Notes under the pieces: generated by a model | Database searches by the model: none | Seen by the model: the letters and a program-made list of their open reading frames with translations, nothing else | Told to the model about the DNA's origin: nothing | Shown here: positions 16,328-24,641 of the stretch, one piece after another | Position numbering within the stretch: the stretch's first letter is position 1 | How the letters are laid out: each line of letters starts with the position of its first letter | Assembly: GCA_018712825.1 (NCBI GenBank) | Contig: DVGG01000026.1 | Span: 55,171-119,170, forward strand | Direction of reading: 5' to 3' | From: Candidatus Faecousia excrementipullorum | GTDB lineage: Bacteria > Bacillota > Clostridia > Oscillospirales > Oscillospiraceae | DNA: 64,000 nucleotides | Program-made: the position numbers and the translations under genes

Positions 16328-17164
16328 TCAAAACAAAGTGGAACACAGAATAGACAGAACCACCCACAAAAAGGAAACCGCCAGGAAAAGCAGGTCGTTG
16401 CTGGTCACCTTCAGGTGGGACAGTTTGATCTTCTTTACCGCCTTATTGGTGGCCGCATACCGATAGCCCCGCAGCTCCAGAGCCTCTACCGTGGTCCGGG
16501 AGCGCTTGGCGGTATTGAGCATCAGGGGGTAGAAAGACTCCATAATGATTTTGATTTCATAGATGAGATACCGCACCTTGCCCCCAAAGGTGTCCCGGGC
16601 AGGGGGATTGCCCCGCAAGCGATAGGACAGCAGCACATTCTGAAATTCCTCCATCAGCATGGGAAGCATCCGGTAGGCATAGGAGATGGAAAAGCTCAGC
16701 CGCTCCGGACAGCCGTACCACATCAGGCCGTTGGACAGCTTATCCGGGTCCAGTCCGGAAAACACCGTCACAGAGGCCAGGGAGATGGTAGCCACTTTCA
16801 ATGTCAGAATCAGAAGGGGTACAATGGCAGAGGCGTCTCCTCCAAACACCAGGGTAACCAAAAACAGATAGCCCGTCTGGGAAAACACACCCAAAGCAAA
16901 CAGAAACAGCACCAGGCCCGCCACATGGGCCAAAATGGTAGTAACCATCACCAGGATGAAGCTTCCCAGAAGGAAATACAGGTCGTTGGCAAACCAGGGC
17001 ACCAGGCCGAAAAACAGGTACCAACCAATCAGCACCCGGGGGTCCAGGCCGGCAATCACCGTATCGTCATTGCCATAGGCGTTTTTCAGCACCTGATTCC
17101 GAAGAAAGTCCATAGAGAACTTCTCCAATATGTTTTCGGAGAGTTTTTTCTTCATCTTACGCAT
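16328..17164 (-). CDS. ecfT: ECF transporter transmembrane component (EcfT)
   Basis: 278 residues with several hydrophobic segments and two cytosolic coupling motifs, SYRLRGN and LELRGYR, equivalent to the paired Arg-containing coupling helices of EcfT. It couples the ATPase to the substrate-binding S component. Start at 17164 has AGGAGG at good spacing and overlaps the end of the fused ATPase gene; the track ORF is 69 residues too long. Middle gene of the S-A-T operon. Confidence 0.88.
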   Translation of the reverse strand: MRKMKKKLSENILEKFSMDFLRNQVLKNAYGNDDTVIAGLDPRVLIGWYLFFGLVPWFANDLYFLLGSFILVMVTTILAHVAGLVLFLFALGVFSQTGYLFLVTLVFGGDASAIVPLLILTLKVATISLASVTVFSGLDPDKLSNGLMWYGCPERLSFSISYAYRMLPMLMEEFQNVLLSYRLRGNPPARDTFGGKVRYLIYEIKIIMESFYPLMLNTAKRSRTTVEALELRGYRYAATNKAVKKIKLSHLKVTSNDLLFLAVSFLWVVLSILCSTLF

Positions 17165-18861
17165 GTTTTTGCCTCCTGAAATGCCCGGGTGAACGCATCT
17201 ATGGTATAGCACAGGGCCTGGGGGTTCAGGGCCTGGGCCATGGTAAAAATCTCCGGCGGTCGGATACCCACCAGCTGGGTCAGCCGGGTCTGGGAAAAAA
17301 TCTCGTCCCGGCTGCCGTCTGCCACCACCTTGCCGCCGCTGAGCACAATAATCCGCTCCGCCCACTGGCAAACCAGCTGCATATCGTGGGTGGCAATCAC
17401 GGCGGTTTTGATAATATCCTTCATATCCTCCAGTACCCCCAGAATTTCCCGGCGGGTGGCAATGTCCAGATTGGCGGTAGGTTCATCCAGCAGCAGAATC
17501 CCCGGTTCCAGCGCCACCCCAACCGCCAGACTGGCTCTGCGCATCTGACCGCCGGACATAAGCCTGCCGTCCCGGTGCTGAAGCTCCCGGAGGCGGAACC
17601 GCTCCAGCAGGGCATCGGTGCGTGCTTCCCACTGGGGAACCCCCCGCACCTTCATGGCATAGGAGATATCCCCCCGGATGGAGTCCTTGATGAACATCTC
17701 CTCCGGGTTCTGGTACACCAGCGAGATTTGCCGGGAAATCTCCTCCGGTTTTTTATCAGACACATTCTTCCCAAAGAGGGAAACGGTGCCGGACTGGGGT
17801 TTCAGCAGCCCCACCATCAGCTTCATCAGGGTGGACTTGCCCGCCCCGTTGGAGCCAATGAGCGCAACCCGCTCCCCTTCCCGGATGTCCAGGTTCAGCC
17901 CATCAAAAATGGTCCTGGGCTCTCCCTTCACCGACCGATAGGCAAGGGACACATCCCGGAAGGAAACTGCTGTTGCCTCCCTGTCATTTCCTTTATACCC
18001 TTCCGCAGGCTGGGGCATATAGGTGAGCTTTCCAAAGGTTTTGCGGCCCTCTTCCACGGTGGTGGGCAAGGCTTCATCCCGGGGCAGCACCCCTTCCTTT
18101 TGCAGGCGGTGGGCCGCCTGGGTTACCTGGGGCGGAAAAATATTGCAGGCCTCCAGTTCCTCCACATGCTGCAGCGCTTCCCGGGTGGGCAGGAGCCACT
18201 GGGCTTCTCCGTCCTTCATCAAAAGCACATGTTTGCAGTAATCCGCAATATACTCGGTGTGGTGCTCAATCACTACAATGGTCTTGCCGTACTTCTGGTT
18301 CAGCTCCCGCAGCACTTCGTAAATCCGGTCTGCGTGCATGGGGTCCAGCTGGGCAATGGGCTCGTCCAGAATCAGCACATCCGGCTGGAGGGATACCGCT
18401 CCCGCCAGTGCCAGCAGGTGGGTCTGTCCGCCGGACAGCTGCCAGATATACTCTGCATCGTGTCCCTCCAGGCCGCATTGACGAAGGGCTGTCTTACCCC
18501 GCTCCAGATAGTCCGGGTAAGCATAATTCAGACAGGCATAGGAAGCATCGTCCAAAACAGTAGGCCGGACAATCTGATTTTCAAAGTCCTGGTACACATA
18601 GCCTACCTTCCGGGCCAAATCCCCCACCTGGCTATCCAGGGTATTTTGTCCATCCACTCGCACCTCTCCCTGAAAATCCCCGGTGATAAAGTGGGGAATA
18701 AGCCCATTGATCACCTTACACAAAGTGGACTTCCCGCAGCCGTTGTTGCCAACCACTGCAAGGAAGTCTCCTTTGGTAATTTCCAGCGAGATATTTTTGA
18801 GGGTTGGCTGAGAGGCACCTGGATATGTATAAGTCAGGTTCTGAATCTCAACCGCATTCAT
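17152..18861 (-). CDS. Fused ECF transporter ATPase (EcfA-EcfA')
   Basis: 569 residues with two complete ABC ATPase domains in one chain. Domain 1: GNNGCGKST, LSGGQ, LILDEPIAQLD. Domain 2 (from about residue 295): GSNGAGKST, MSGGQMRR, LLLDEPTANLD. In many Firmicutes these are two genes (ecfA1, ecfA2); here they are fused. A linker of about 60 residues joins them. It powers ATP-driven uptake through EcfT and the S component encoded just upstream. Confidence 0.93.
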   Translation of the reverse strand: MNAVEIQNLTYTYPGASQPTLKNISLEITKGDFLAVVGNNGCGKSTLCKVINGLIPHFITGDFQGEVRVDGQNTLDSQVGDLARKVGYVYQDFENQIVRPTVLDDASYACLNYAYPDYLERGKTALRQCGLEGHDAEYIWQLSGGQTHLLALAGAVSLQPDVLILDEPIAQLDPMHADRIYEVLRELNQKYGKTIVVIEHHTEYIADYCKHVLLMKDGEAQWLLPTREALQHVEELEACNIFPPQVTQAAHRLQKEGVLPRDEALPTTVEEGRKTFGKLTYMPQPAEGYKGNDREATAVSFRDVSLAYRSVKGEPRTIFDGLNLDIREGERVALIGSNGAGKSTLMKLMVGLLKPQSGTVSLFGKNVSDKKPEEISRQISLVYQNPEEMFIKDSIRGDISYAMKVRGVPQWEARTDALLERFRLRELQHRDGRLMSGGQMRRASLAVGVALEPGILLLDEPTANLDIATRREILGVLEDMKDIIKTAVIATHDMQLVCQWAERIIVLSGGKVVADGSRDEIFSQTRLTQLVGIRPPEIFTMAQALNPQALCYTIDAFTRAFQEAKTCVR

Positions 18862-18862
18862 A

Positions 18863-19711
18863 TCAGCACGCTACTCTCTTTTCCCGATTCTTTTTCACCA
18901 GGATGCCCACAATGGCAACCACGGCAAGGGCGGCGGCTACCACCATGCCAACGGTCAGAGCAGTTTCGCTTTCTGCCCACTCGGCTTCCCACTCAATCAG
19001 GGGGGTGCCGGAGGAGGCCAGCATCTCAGCGGCAACGGCACAGGCAAAGCCCAGTACGCACACAATGCAAACCTTTGCGTTCAGTCCGGCAACGGGGCTT
19101 TCTGCCGTACGGGGTGCCATACCCAGAAGGGGCTCAATCTTGCCGTACAGCCGGGGCACCAGGTACAAGGTGGGCAGCAGACAGAACAGGATGCCGGAGA
19201 ACAGCAGGTCATTGGCAAAAGCAAAGCCCTCGGTAGCGAAGACGCTCTCCGGAAGACCGGCAACGGCTTCAAAATCCTCCACAGCGAACTGCACCTTGGC
19301 AATGTCCACCAACATACCCATAAACAGCTGGGCTGCGGTACCCACCAGAGCGGCCACGCCTACCATAACATGGTTCTTGGGATTCTTCACCATACGTCCG
19401 GCGATGTAAACGCCGATGGTCACGGTCAAAAACTTTTCCAGCTCACCCAGGCCGCCGAACTGACCCAGCATGATTTCGCTGAATACCAGCTCACCGGTGG
19501 CAGCGCCCAGGGCTGCGGACAGCGGGTCAAACAGCATACCCAGGGTCAGGGGGATAAACAGGAAGTACTCAACAGAAAACTCTACCAAACCCACCTGGAA
19601 TTTGGGAATCAACTCTGTAAAGAGGGTGGACAGACCATACAAAGACATGGTCAGCACAAAAATCATCAGCTTTTGGGATTGTGTGGTAGCATTTTTTGAA
19701 ACGGTGTTCAT
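18863..19711 (-). CDS. ECF transporter S (substrate-binding) component, substrate unknown
   Basis: 282 residues, strongly hydrophobic, with about 6-7 predicted helices, including the N-terminal IPLTLGMLFDPLSAALGAATGELVFSE stretch typical of S components. It is longer than the usual 180-200 residues, with a C-terminal extension of two more hydrophobic segments ending in a basic tail. AGGAGG precedes the ATG at 19711. First gene of an operon with A, T, PHP and IMPase phosphatases and an RpiR regulator; the company suggests a sugar, polyol or phosphorylated-compound substrate, but that is inference. Confidence 0.75.
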   Translation of the reverse strand: MNTVSKNATTQSQKLMIFVLTMSLYGLSTLFTELIPKFQVGLVEFSVEYFLFIPLTLGMLFDPLSAALGAATGELVFSEIMLGQFGGLGELEKFLTVTIGVYIAGRMVKNPKNHVMVGVAALVGTAAQLFMGMLVDIAKVQFAVEDFEAVAGLPESVFATEGFAFANDLLFSGILFCLLPTLYLVPRLYGKIEPLLGMAPRTAESPVAGLNAKVCIVCVLGFACAVAAEMLASSGTPLIEWEAEWAESETALTVGMVVAAALAVVAIVGILVKKNREKRVAC

Positions 19712-20081
19712 ACAAGAATTCCTCCTAATGTTTGTGGTGTTGCTCACACGCCTACAAGTATAGCCATGGGATGTAAATTTCTCTATCTTGGGGCAGTAAA
19801 ATGTAATTAAATTTTCTTTTTCACTTTTTCCCTGGAAAATATCGTCTGAATGCTTTTGGAAATTCAGAACTTTTCCCTTTGTATTTTTCTGGAATTAAAG
19901 AAAAACAACAGGGATTTCCCCATTTCCTGCAAAATGATTTCAGAATGGTTTTTCTCCTTTTTCCTGCCTGGTATCCTATTTTCCTCTTTACAAAAAACGG
20001 CTTTATCTTTACATTTCGTTCACAAAGCACCCGGCAGGCCCTGAAAAACGGCGCCTTCTTTCCCGGGATTTCAAAAAGGAC
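19712..20081. other. AT-rich intergenic region between divergent ECF and pheST operons
   Basis: About 370 bases without a convincing gene; both track ORFs here lack ribosome-binding sites. A TATACT box near 19755-19760 (minus strand) may serve the ECF operon. I see no recognisable riboswitch ahead of the S-component gene. Confidence 0.4.
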
Positions 20082-20110
20082 TTGCATTTTATGGCGGACT
20101 GTGGTACTAT
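20082..20110 (+). promoter_or_regulatory. Promoter of the T-box-pheST operon
   Basis: TTGCAT (20082-20087), 17 bases, TACTAT (20105-20110), directly ahead of the T-box leader. Confidence 0.7.
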
Positions 20111-20116
20111 TTTTGT

Positions 20117-20375
20117 TGATATGTAATGGCTATGAATGGGCTGCCCCAGGCGGTAACTCCCATACAGCGAAGACGGATTGGTGTGAGCCGTCTTGGGGGT
20201 GCGGACGGGCCTTCTCCCAGGAGCTGCCGCCTGAAAGATAAGTAGGGTGTGCCGGGTGACTCCGTTATGGGTCTTTGGTGTAGCAGCACCGAGAGTGCGC
20301 CGAACGGCGAATTGCGGGTGGTACCGCGGAGGTCAATGCCTTCGTCCCCAGGGGGACGGGGGTTTCTTTTTTTAC
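20117..20375 (+). promoter_or_regulatory. T-box leader of pheST (tRNA-Phe responsive by context)
   Basis: The diagnostic T-box sequence GGTGGTACCGCG (20317-20328) forms the antiterminator bulge that pairs with the uncharged tRNA acceptor end. It is followed by a GC-rich terminator (CGTCCCC...GGGGACG, then TTTCTTTTTTT, 20343-20375). Upstream lies about 190 nt of structured leader for stems I-III. The specifier codon could not be fixed by eye; pheST downstream implies a Phe codon. Confidence 0.92.
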
Positions 20376-20411
20376 CCCATATGTTTTATCTCAAGGGAAG
20401 GAGATTCAAAA

Positions 20412-21455
20412 ATGAAAGAACAATTGGCACAAATCAAGCAGCAGGCTATGGAAGCCCTGCAGCAGGCCCAGACCCCTGCCCAGCTAGAGGAGCTGCGGGT
20501 TCGGTTCCTGGGCAAGAAGGGCGAGCTCACCGCAGTGCTGAAGCAGATGGGCAAGCTCTCCCCGGAGGAGCGTCCTGTCATGGGACAGCTGGCAAACGCC
20601 GTCCGGGCGGAGATTGAGGAAATGCTGGAAAAGCAGAAAGCTGCTGCCCACGCTGCCGCTCTGGAAGCCAAGCTGGCTTCCGAGGCGCTGGATGTGACCA
20701 TCCCCGGCAAGAGCGTGGTGCTGGGCCACGCCCACCCCATGAATCAGGTTTTGCAGCAGATCAAGGATCTGTTTGTGGGCATGGGCTATCAGATTGTGGA
20801 CGGCCCGGAGGTGGAGCTGGCAGACTACAACTTCACCAAGCTGAACATTGAGGAAGGACACCCCTCCCGGGACCGTTCCGACACCTTCTACTTCACCGAT
20901 GACGATTCCGTCCTCCTGCGGACCCAGACCAGCCCCATGCAGATTCGGGTGATGGAAAACGCCAAGCCCCCCATCTGCATCCTGGCTCCCGGCCGGGTTT
21001 ACCGGAAGGACGAGGCAGACGCCACCCACTCCCCCATGTTCCACCAGATTGAAGGTCTGGTAATTGACGAGCACATCACCATGGGCGACCTGAAGGGTGC
21101 CCTTGTGACCCTCATGAAGAAGCTCTACGGCGAGGAGGCGGTGATGCGGTTCCGTCCCCACCACTTCCCCTTCACTGAGCCCAGCTGCGAAATGGATATG
21201 CAGTGCCACAAGTGCCACGGCACCGGCGAGGTGGATGGTCAGGTCTGCTCCACCTGCCACGGCGAGGGCTGGATTGAGCTGCTGGGTGCCGGTATGGTGC
21301 ACCCCAAGGTGCTGGAAGGCTGCGGTATCGACCCGGAGAAGTACTCCGGCTTTGCTTTCGGCATGGGCCTGGAGCGGATGGCCATGCGCCGCACCCGGAT
21401 CAACGACCTGCGTCTGATTTTCGACAACGATGTCAGATTCCTGAATCAGTTCTAA
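20412..21455 (+). CDS. pheS: Phenylalanine--tRNA ligase alpha subunit
   Basis: Catalytic subunit of the alpha2-beta2 enzyme, 347 residues. N-terminal coiled coil, then the class II core with FTDDDSVLLRTQTSPMQIR (motif 2 region), RVYRKDEADATHSPMFHQIEG, and GMGLERMAM (motif 3). An insertion CHKCHGTG...CSTCHGEGW carries two Cys-x-x-Cys pairs, like a zinc knuckle or DnaJ-type CxxCxGxG repeat; some bacterial PheS have a shorter version. Start at 20412 has AAGGAG. It lies behind the T-box and 13 bases before pheT. Confidence 0.97.
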   Translation: MKEQLAQIKQQAMEALQQAQTPAQLEELRVRFLGKKGELTAVLKQMGKLSPEERPVMGQLANAVRAEIEEMLEKQKAAAHAAALEAKLASEALDVTIPGKSVVLGHAHPMNQVLQQIKDLFVGMGYQIVDGPEVELADYNFTKLNIEEGHPSRDRSDTFYFTDDDSVLLRTQTSPMQIRVMENAKPPICILAPGRVYRKDEADATHSPMFHQIEGLVIDEHITMGDLKGALVTLMKKLYGEEAVMRFRPHHFPFTEPSCEMDMQCHKCHGTGEVDGQVCSTCHGEGWIELLGAGMVHPKVLEGCGIDPEKYSGFAFGMGLERMAMRRTRINDLRLIFDNDVRFLNQF

Positions 21456-21468
21456 GGAGGATACCAGG

Positions 21469-23853
21469 ATGAAGCTGAACAGAAAATGGATTAACGAAGA
21501 ATTTGTGGACCTTTCCTCCGTTTCCGACAAGGAATTTGTGGAGAAAATGACCATTTTCGGCCAGAAGGTGGAAACCTATGAGCCCATGGACAAGGAAATC
21601 AAGAATGTGGTAGTAGGCAAGGTGGTTTCCATCGTCCGCCATGAAAATTCCGACCATATGTGGATCTGCCAGGTGGATGTGGGACAGGATGAGCCTGTGC
21701 AGATTGTCACCGGTGCCCAGAATGTCCACCAGGGCGATCTGGTGCCTGCAGCCCTCCACAACTCCTGGCTGCCCGGGGGCATTCACATCACCAAGGGCAA
21801 GCTCCGGGGGGAAAAGTCCAACGGAATGCTCTGCTCTTTGAAGGAGCTGGGTCTGACCCTGGGGGATTTCCCCTACGCCATCGAGGACGGCATCTGGATT
21901 ATCCAGGAGGACTGCCAGCCCGGCGACGACATCAACAAGGTCATCGGCAACGACGACACGGTGGTGGATTTTGAAATCACCAACAACCGGCCCGACTGCT
22001 ACTCCATCATGGGTCTTGCCCGGGAAGCTGCCGCCGCCTTCGGCAAGCCCATGCGCCACCACGAGCCGGTGGTAAAGGGCAGCGATGCCGGCTCCATGTA
22101 CGACAAGCTGGATGTGGAGGTGGAGGCGGAGAACCTGTGCAACCGCTACACCGCCCGGATGGTGGCCAATGTGAAAATCGGCCCCTCTCCCAAGTGGATG
22201 CGTCAGCGGCTTCGTGCCAACGGTGTGCGGCCCATCAACAACATTGTGGACATCACCAACTATGTGATGCTGGAATACGGTCAGCCCATGCACGCCTTTG
22301 ACTACCGGTATGTAGGCTCCGGCAAAATCGTTGTCCGGGAGAGCCGGGAGGGTGAAACCCTCACCACCCTGGACGGCAATGTGCGGAACCTGAAGCCCGG
22401 TATGCTGGTGATTGCGGACGAAGAAAAGCCCATCGGTCTTGCCGGCATCATGGGCGGCGAGAACTCCGAAATTCTGCCGGACACCACCACCGTGGTCTTT
22501 GAGTCTGCCAACTTCGACGGCACCTCCATCCGTCAGACCGCCCTGGCTCTGGGTATGCGTACCGAGTCCTCCGGCAAGTTTGAAAAGAATCTGGACCCCA
22601 TGATGACCGTTTCGGCGGTTCAGCGGGCCTGCGAGCTGGTGGAGCTGCTCTCCTGCGGCGATGTGATGGACGGCATGGTGGACATCCTCAACTATGTCCC
22701 CGCCCCCAAGACTCTGGAGCTGGAGCCGGAGAAGATCAATGCCCTGCTTGGCACCAACATTCCCAGAGAGGACATGGTCAAGTATCTGAACCTGCTGGAG
22801 ATCCCCGTGGAGGGCAACACCATTCATGTCCCCTCCTGGCGGCCTGACCTGAACCTGATGGCAGACATTGCCGAGGAAGTGGGCCGCTCCTACGGCTACA
22901 ACGAGATTCCCATCACCGCCTTCAAGAACGCCACCCAGGGCGGCTACTCTCCGGAGATGCTTCTGGAGGCCAAGGCCGGGGCTGCCTGCCGCGCCGTGGG
23001 CTTCAGCGAAATCATCACCTACTCCTTCGTGTCCCCCAGCATCTTTGACCAGATTCGCCTGGGTGCCGACTCTCCCCTGCGGAACACCCTGAAGATTCAG
23101 AACCCCCTGGGGGAGGACACCTCTGTGATGCGGACCACTGCCCTTCCCTCCATGCTGGACATTCTGGCCCGGAACTCCGCCAATCACAACAAGGCCGCCA
23201 AGCTCTATGAGCTGGCAAAGGTCTATCTGCCGGTGGAAGGCCAGGTGCTTCCCCAGGAGCCCAAGTATCTGATGCTGGGCACCTACGGTGCCGGGGAGGA
23301 CTTCTTCTCCCTGAAGGGCGAGCTGGATGCAGTGCTGGAGGCTCTGAGACTGCCGGCAGCCCAGTACACCGCCGACACTGCCAATCCCTCCTACCATCCC
23401 GGCCGGTGTGCCCGGATTACCATTGGCGGTGAGGATGTGGGCTGCCTGGGTCAGATTCACCCCCTGGTGGCTGCCAATTACGGCATGGATTGTGAAGTTT
23501 ACTGCGCCGAAATCCGGTTTGACAAGCTCCTTGCCTTGCAGCTGCCGGAGGCCACCTATGTGCCCCTGCCCAAGTACCCTGCTGTCACCCGTGACCTGGC
23601 AATCCTCTGCCGGGAGGAAGTGACGGTGGGTGAGGCTGAGGCCGTCATCACCCAGGCCGCCGGAAAGCTCCTGCGGAACATCCGTCTCTTCGACGTGTAC
23701 CGGGGTACCGGTGTGCCGGAAGGCAAGAAGAGCCTGGCCTTCTCCCTGGAGCTGCGGGCGGATGACCGCACCCTCACCGACACCGATTCCGAAACCGTCA
23801 CCAAAAATGTACTGGATGCCCTGGAGAACCAGCTGGGAGCAGTATTGCGGTAA
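21469..23853 (+). CDS. pheT: Phenylalanine--tRNA ligase beta subunit
   Basis: 794 residues, the normal length. N-terminal tRNA-binding OB domain (VVGKVVSIVRHENSDHMWICQVDVG), B3/B4 editing domain (GIMGGENSEI), B5 domain, the catalytic-like core, and a C-terminal ferredoxin-like anticodon-binding domain (LFDVYRG...SLAFSLELRADDRTLTD). AAGGAGG precedes the ATG. Co-transcribed with pheS. Confidence 0.97.
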   Translation: MKLNRKWINEEFVDLSSVSDKEFVEKMTIFGQKVETYEPMDKEIKNVVVGKVVSIVRHENSDHMWICQVDVGQDEPVQIVTGAQNVHQGDLVPAALHNSWLPGGIHITKGKLRGEKSNGMLCSLKELGLTLGDFPYAIEDGIWIIQEDCQPGDDINKVIGNDDTVVDFEITNNRPDCYSIMGLAREAAAAFGKPMRHHEPVVKGSDAGSMYDKLDVEVEAENLCNRYTARMVANVKIGPSPKWMRQRLRANGVRPINNIVDITNYVMLEYGQPMHAFDYRYVGSGKIVVRESREGETLTTLDGNVRNLKPGMLVIADEEKPIGLAGIMGGENSEILPDTTTVVFESANFDGTSIRQTALALGMRTESSGKFEKNLDPMMTVSAVQRACELVELLSCGDVMDGMVDILNYVPAPKTLELEPEKINALLGTNIPREDMVKYLNLLEIPVEGNTIHVPSWRPDLNLMADIAEEVGRSYGYNEIPITAFKNATQGGYSPEMLLEAKAGAACRAVGFSEIITYSFVSPSIFDQIRLGADSPLRNTLKIQNPLGEDTSVMRTTALPSMLDILARNSANHNKAAKLYELAKVYLPVEGQVLPQEPKYLMLGTYGAGEDFFSLKGELDAVLEALRLPAAQYTADTANPSYHPGRCARITIGGEDVGCLGQIHPLVAANYGMDCEVYCAEIRFDKLLALQLPEATYVPLPKYPAVTRDLAILCREEVTVGEAEAVITQAAGKLLRNIRLFDVYRGTGVPEGKKSLAFSLELRADDRTLTDTDSETVTKNVLDALENQLGAVLR

Positions 23854-23880
23854 GAAATTTTTAATTTTCCGTAAAATCCC

Positions 23881-23909
23881 TTTACACTTTCCCCTTTTTC
23901 GGGTATAAT
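23881..23909 (+). promoter_or_regulatory. Promoter of ireB
   Basis: TTTACA (23881-23886), 17 bases, perfect TATAAT (23904-23909). Confidence 0.88.
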
Positions 23910-23939
23910 GTATCCAATATTCGGAAGGAGGTCGTTCCC

Positions 23940-24200
23940 ATGACGGACAATTCCAGAAGTACCATTAAGTTTAAGGTTCCCGGTGAAGATAAGGATGAGA
24001 TGCGTGCCGTCCTGCGCAGTGTGTTCGACGCCCTCACCGAAAAAGGCTACAATCCCATCAACCAGATTGTGGGCTATCTTCTCACGGAGGACCCCACCTA
24101 TATCACCAACTACAACAACGCCCGGAGCATGATCTGCAAGATTGACCGGGACGAGCTGTTGCAGGAGCTGGTTCGGTGCTACTTGTTCGATAAGGCGTAA
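23940..24200 (+). CDS. ireB: IreB family regulatory phosphoprotein (UPF0297)
   Basis: 86 residues, the family length, with the hallmark stretch ALTEKGYNPINQIVGYLLTEDPTYITNYNNAR. In Enterococcus IreB is phosphorylated by the PASTA kinase IreK and restrains cephalosporin tolerance; the same role here is inference. AAGGAGG lies before the ATG. In many Firmicutes it sits with ruvX and a DUF1292 gene, but neither is here. A Ser/Thr kinase of another architecture lies 12 kb away. Confidence 0.94.
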   Translation: MTDNSRSTIKFKVPGEDKDEMRAVLRSVFDALTEKGYNPINQIVGYLLTEDPTYITNYNNARSMICKIDRDELLQELVRCYLFDKA

Positions 24201-24210
24201 GGAATTCACA

Positions 24211-24257
24211 GGAGGCTTTTGCCCTGCAAAAGCCTCCACCATTATCAGGAGGTTTTT
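24211..24257 (+). promoter_or_regulatory. Candidate RNA switch: two exclusive hairpins over a ribosome-binding site
   Basis: Segment A GGAGGCTTTTGC (24211-24222) pairs perfectly over 12 bp with segment B GCAAAAGCCTCC (24226-24237). Segment B can instead pair over 10 bp (one G-U) with GGAGGTTTTT (24248-24257), which contains the only ribosome-binding site of the next gene. A:B leaves the site open; B:C hides it. Neither has a terminator U tract, so translational rather than transcriptional control is suggested. The ligand or trigger is unknown. Confidence 0.6.
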
Positions 24258-24548
24258 ATGGCTGAGGAAAAGGGTATTCTCACTTACAAAGGACATCCGC
24301 TGATGCGGAAAGATAATCTGATTTATTACGGCTCCATGGCCGACAGCCACATTGTCATGCTCCAGGTGCTGGAGACCAAGAAGGTCAACGATCTGGATGT
24401 GGCTACCCGGGTCAGCGTGCAGCTGCAGCTCACCGACCCCTCCGCCCGCAGCCGGGACCGGGTGGTGAAAAAGAGCGAAAAGCCCGGTCTTTACAACGCC
24501 CTGGATGTGGGCTGTGTCTGGCTGGAGCGGGCTCTGGCCGGTAAATAA
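24258..24548 (+). CDS. Conserved hypothetical protein, 96 aa
   Basis: MAEEKGILTYKGHPLMRKDN... through VVKKSEKPGLYNALDVGCVWLERALAGK. No signal peptide, membrane segment or known catalytic motif; a beta-rich start and a helical end. It looks like a family conserved in Oscillospiraceae, but I cannot name a function. The ATG at 24258 follows GGAGG by 5 bases; the track ORF begins earlier, inside the leader hairpin. It has its own terminator and probably shares the ireB promoter. Confidence 0.82.
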   Translation: MAEEKGILTYKGHPLMRKDNLIYYGSMADSHIVMLQVLETKKVNDLDVATRVSVQLQLTDPSARSRDRVVKKSEKPGLYNALDVGCVWLERALAGK

Positions 24549-24556
24549 CAAATTTT

Positions 24557-24590
24557 CTGCCGTCGGTTTATTTCCGGCGGCAGTTTTTTT
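24557..24590 (+). terminator. Terminator after the 96-aa gene
   Basis: CTGCCGTCGG...CCGGCGGCAG followed by TTTTTTT. Confidence 0.9.
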
Positions 24591-24641
24591 CATATTTTCA
24601 GGGGTTTTGCACAGCCTAAGAAAAAAAGGATGGTGAACCCC

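Noticed and set aside
19821-20087. 88-aa minus-strand ORF between the ECF operon and pheS.
   Set aside because: Basic, aromatic, AT-rich shadow composition, no ribosome-binding site, overlaps the pheST promoter region.
20117-20340. Attempt to assign the T-box specifier codon (a TTC occurs near 20210).
   Set aside because: Stem I could not be folded reliably by eye; only the gene context supports Phe.
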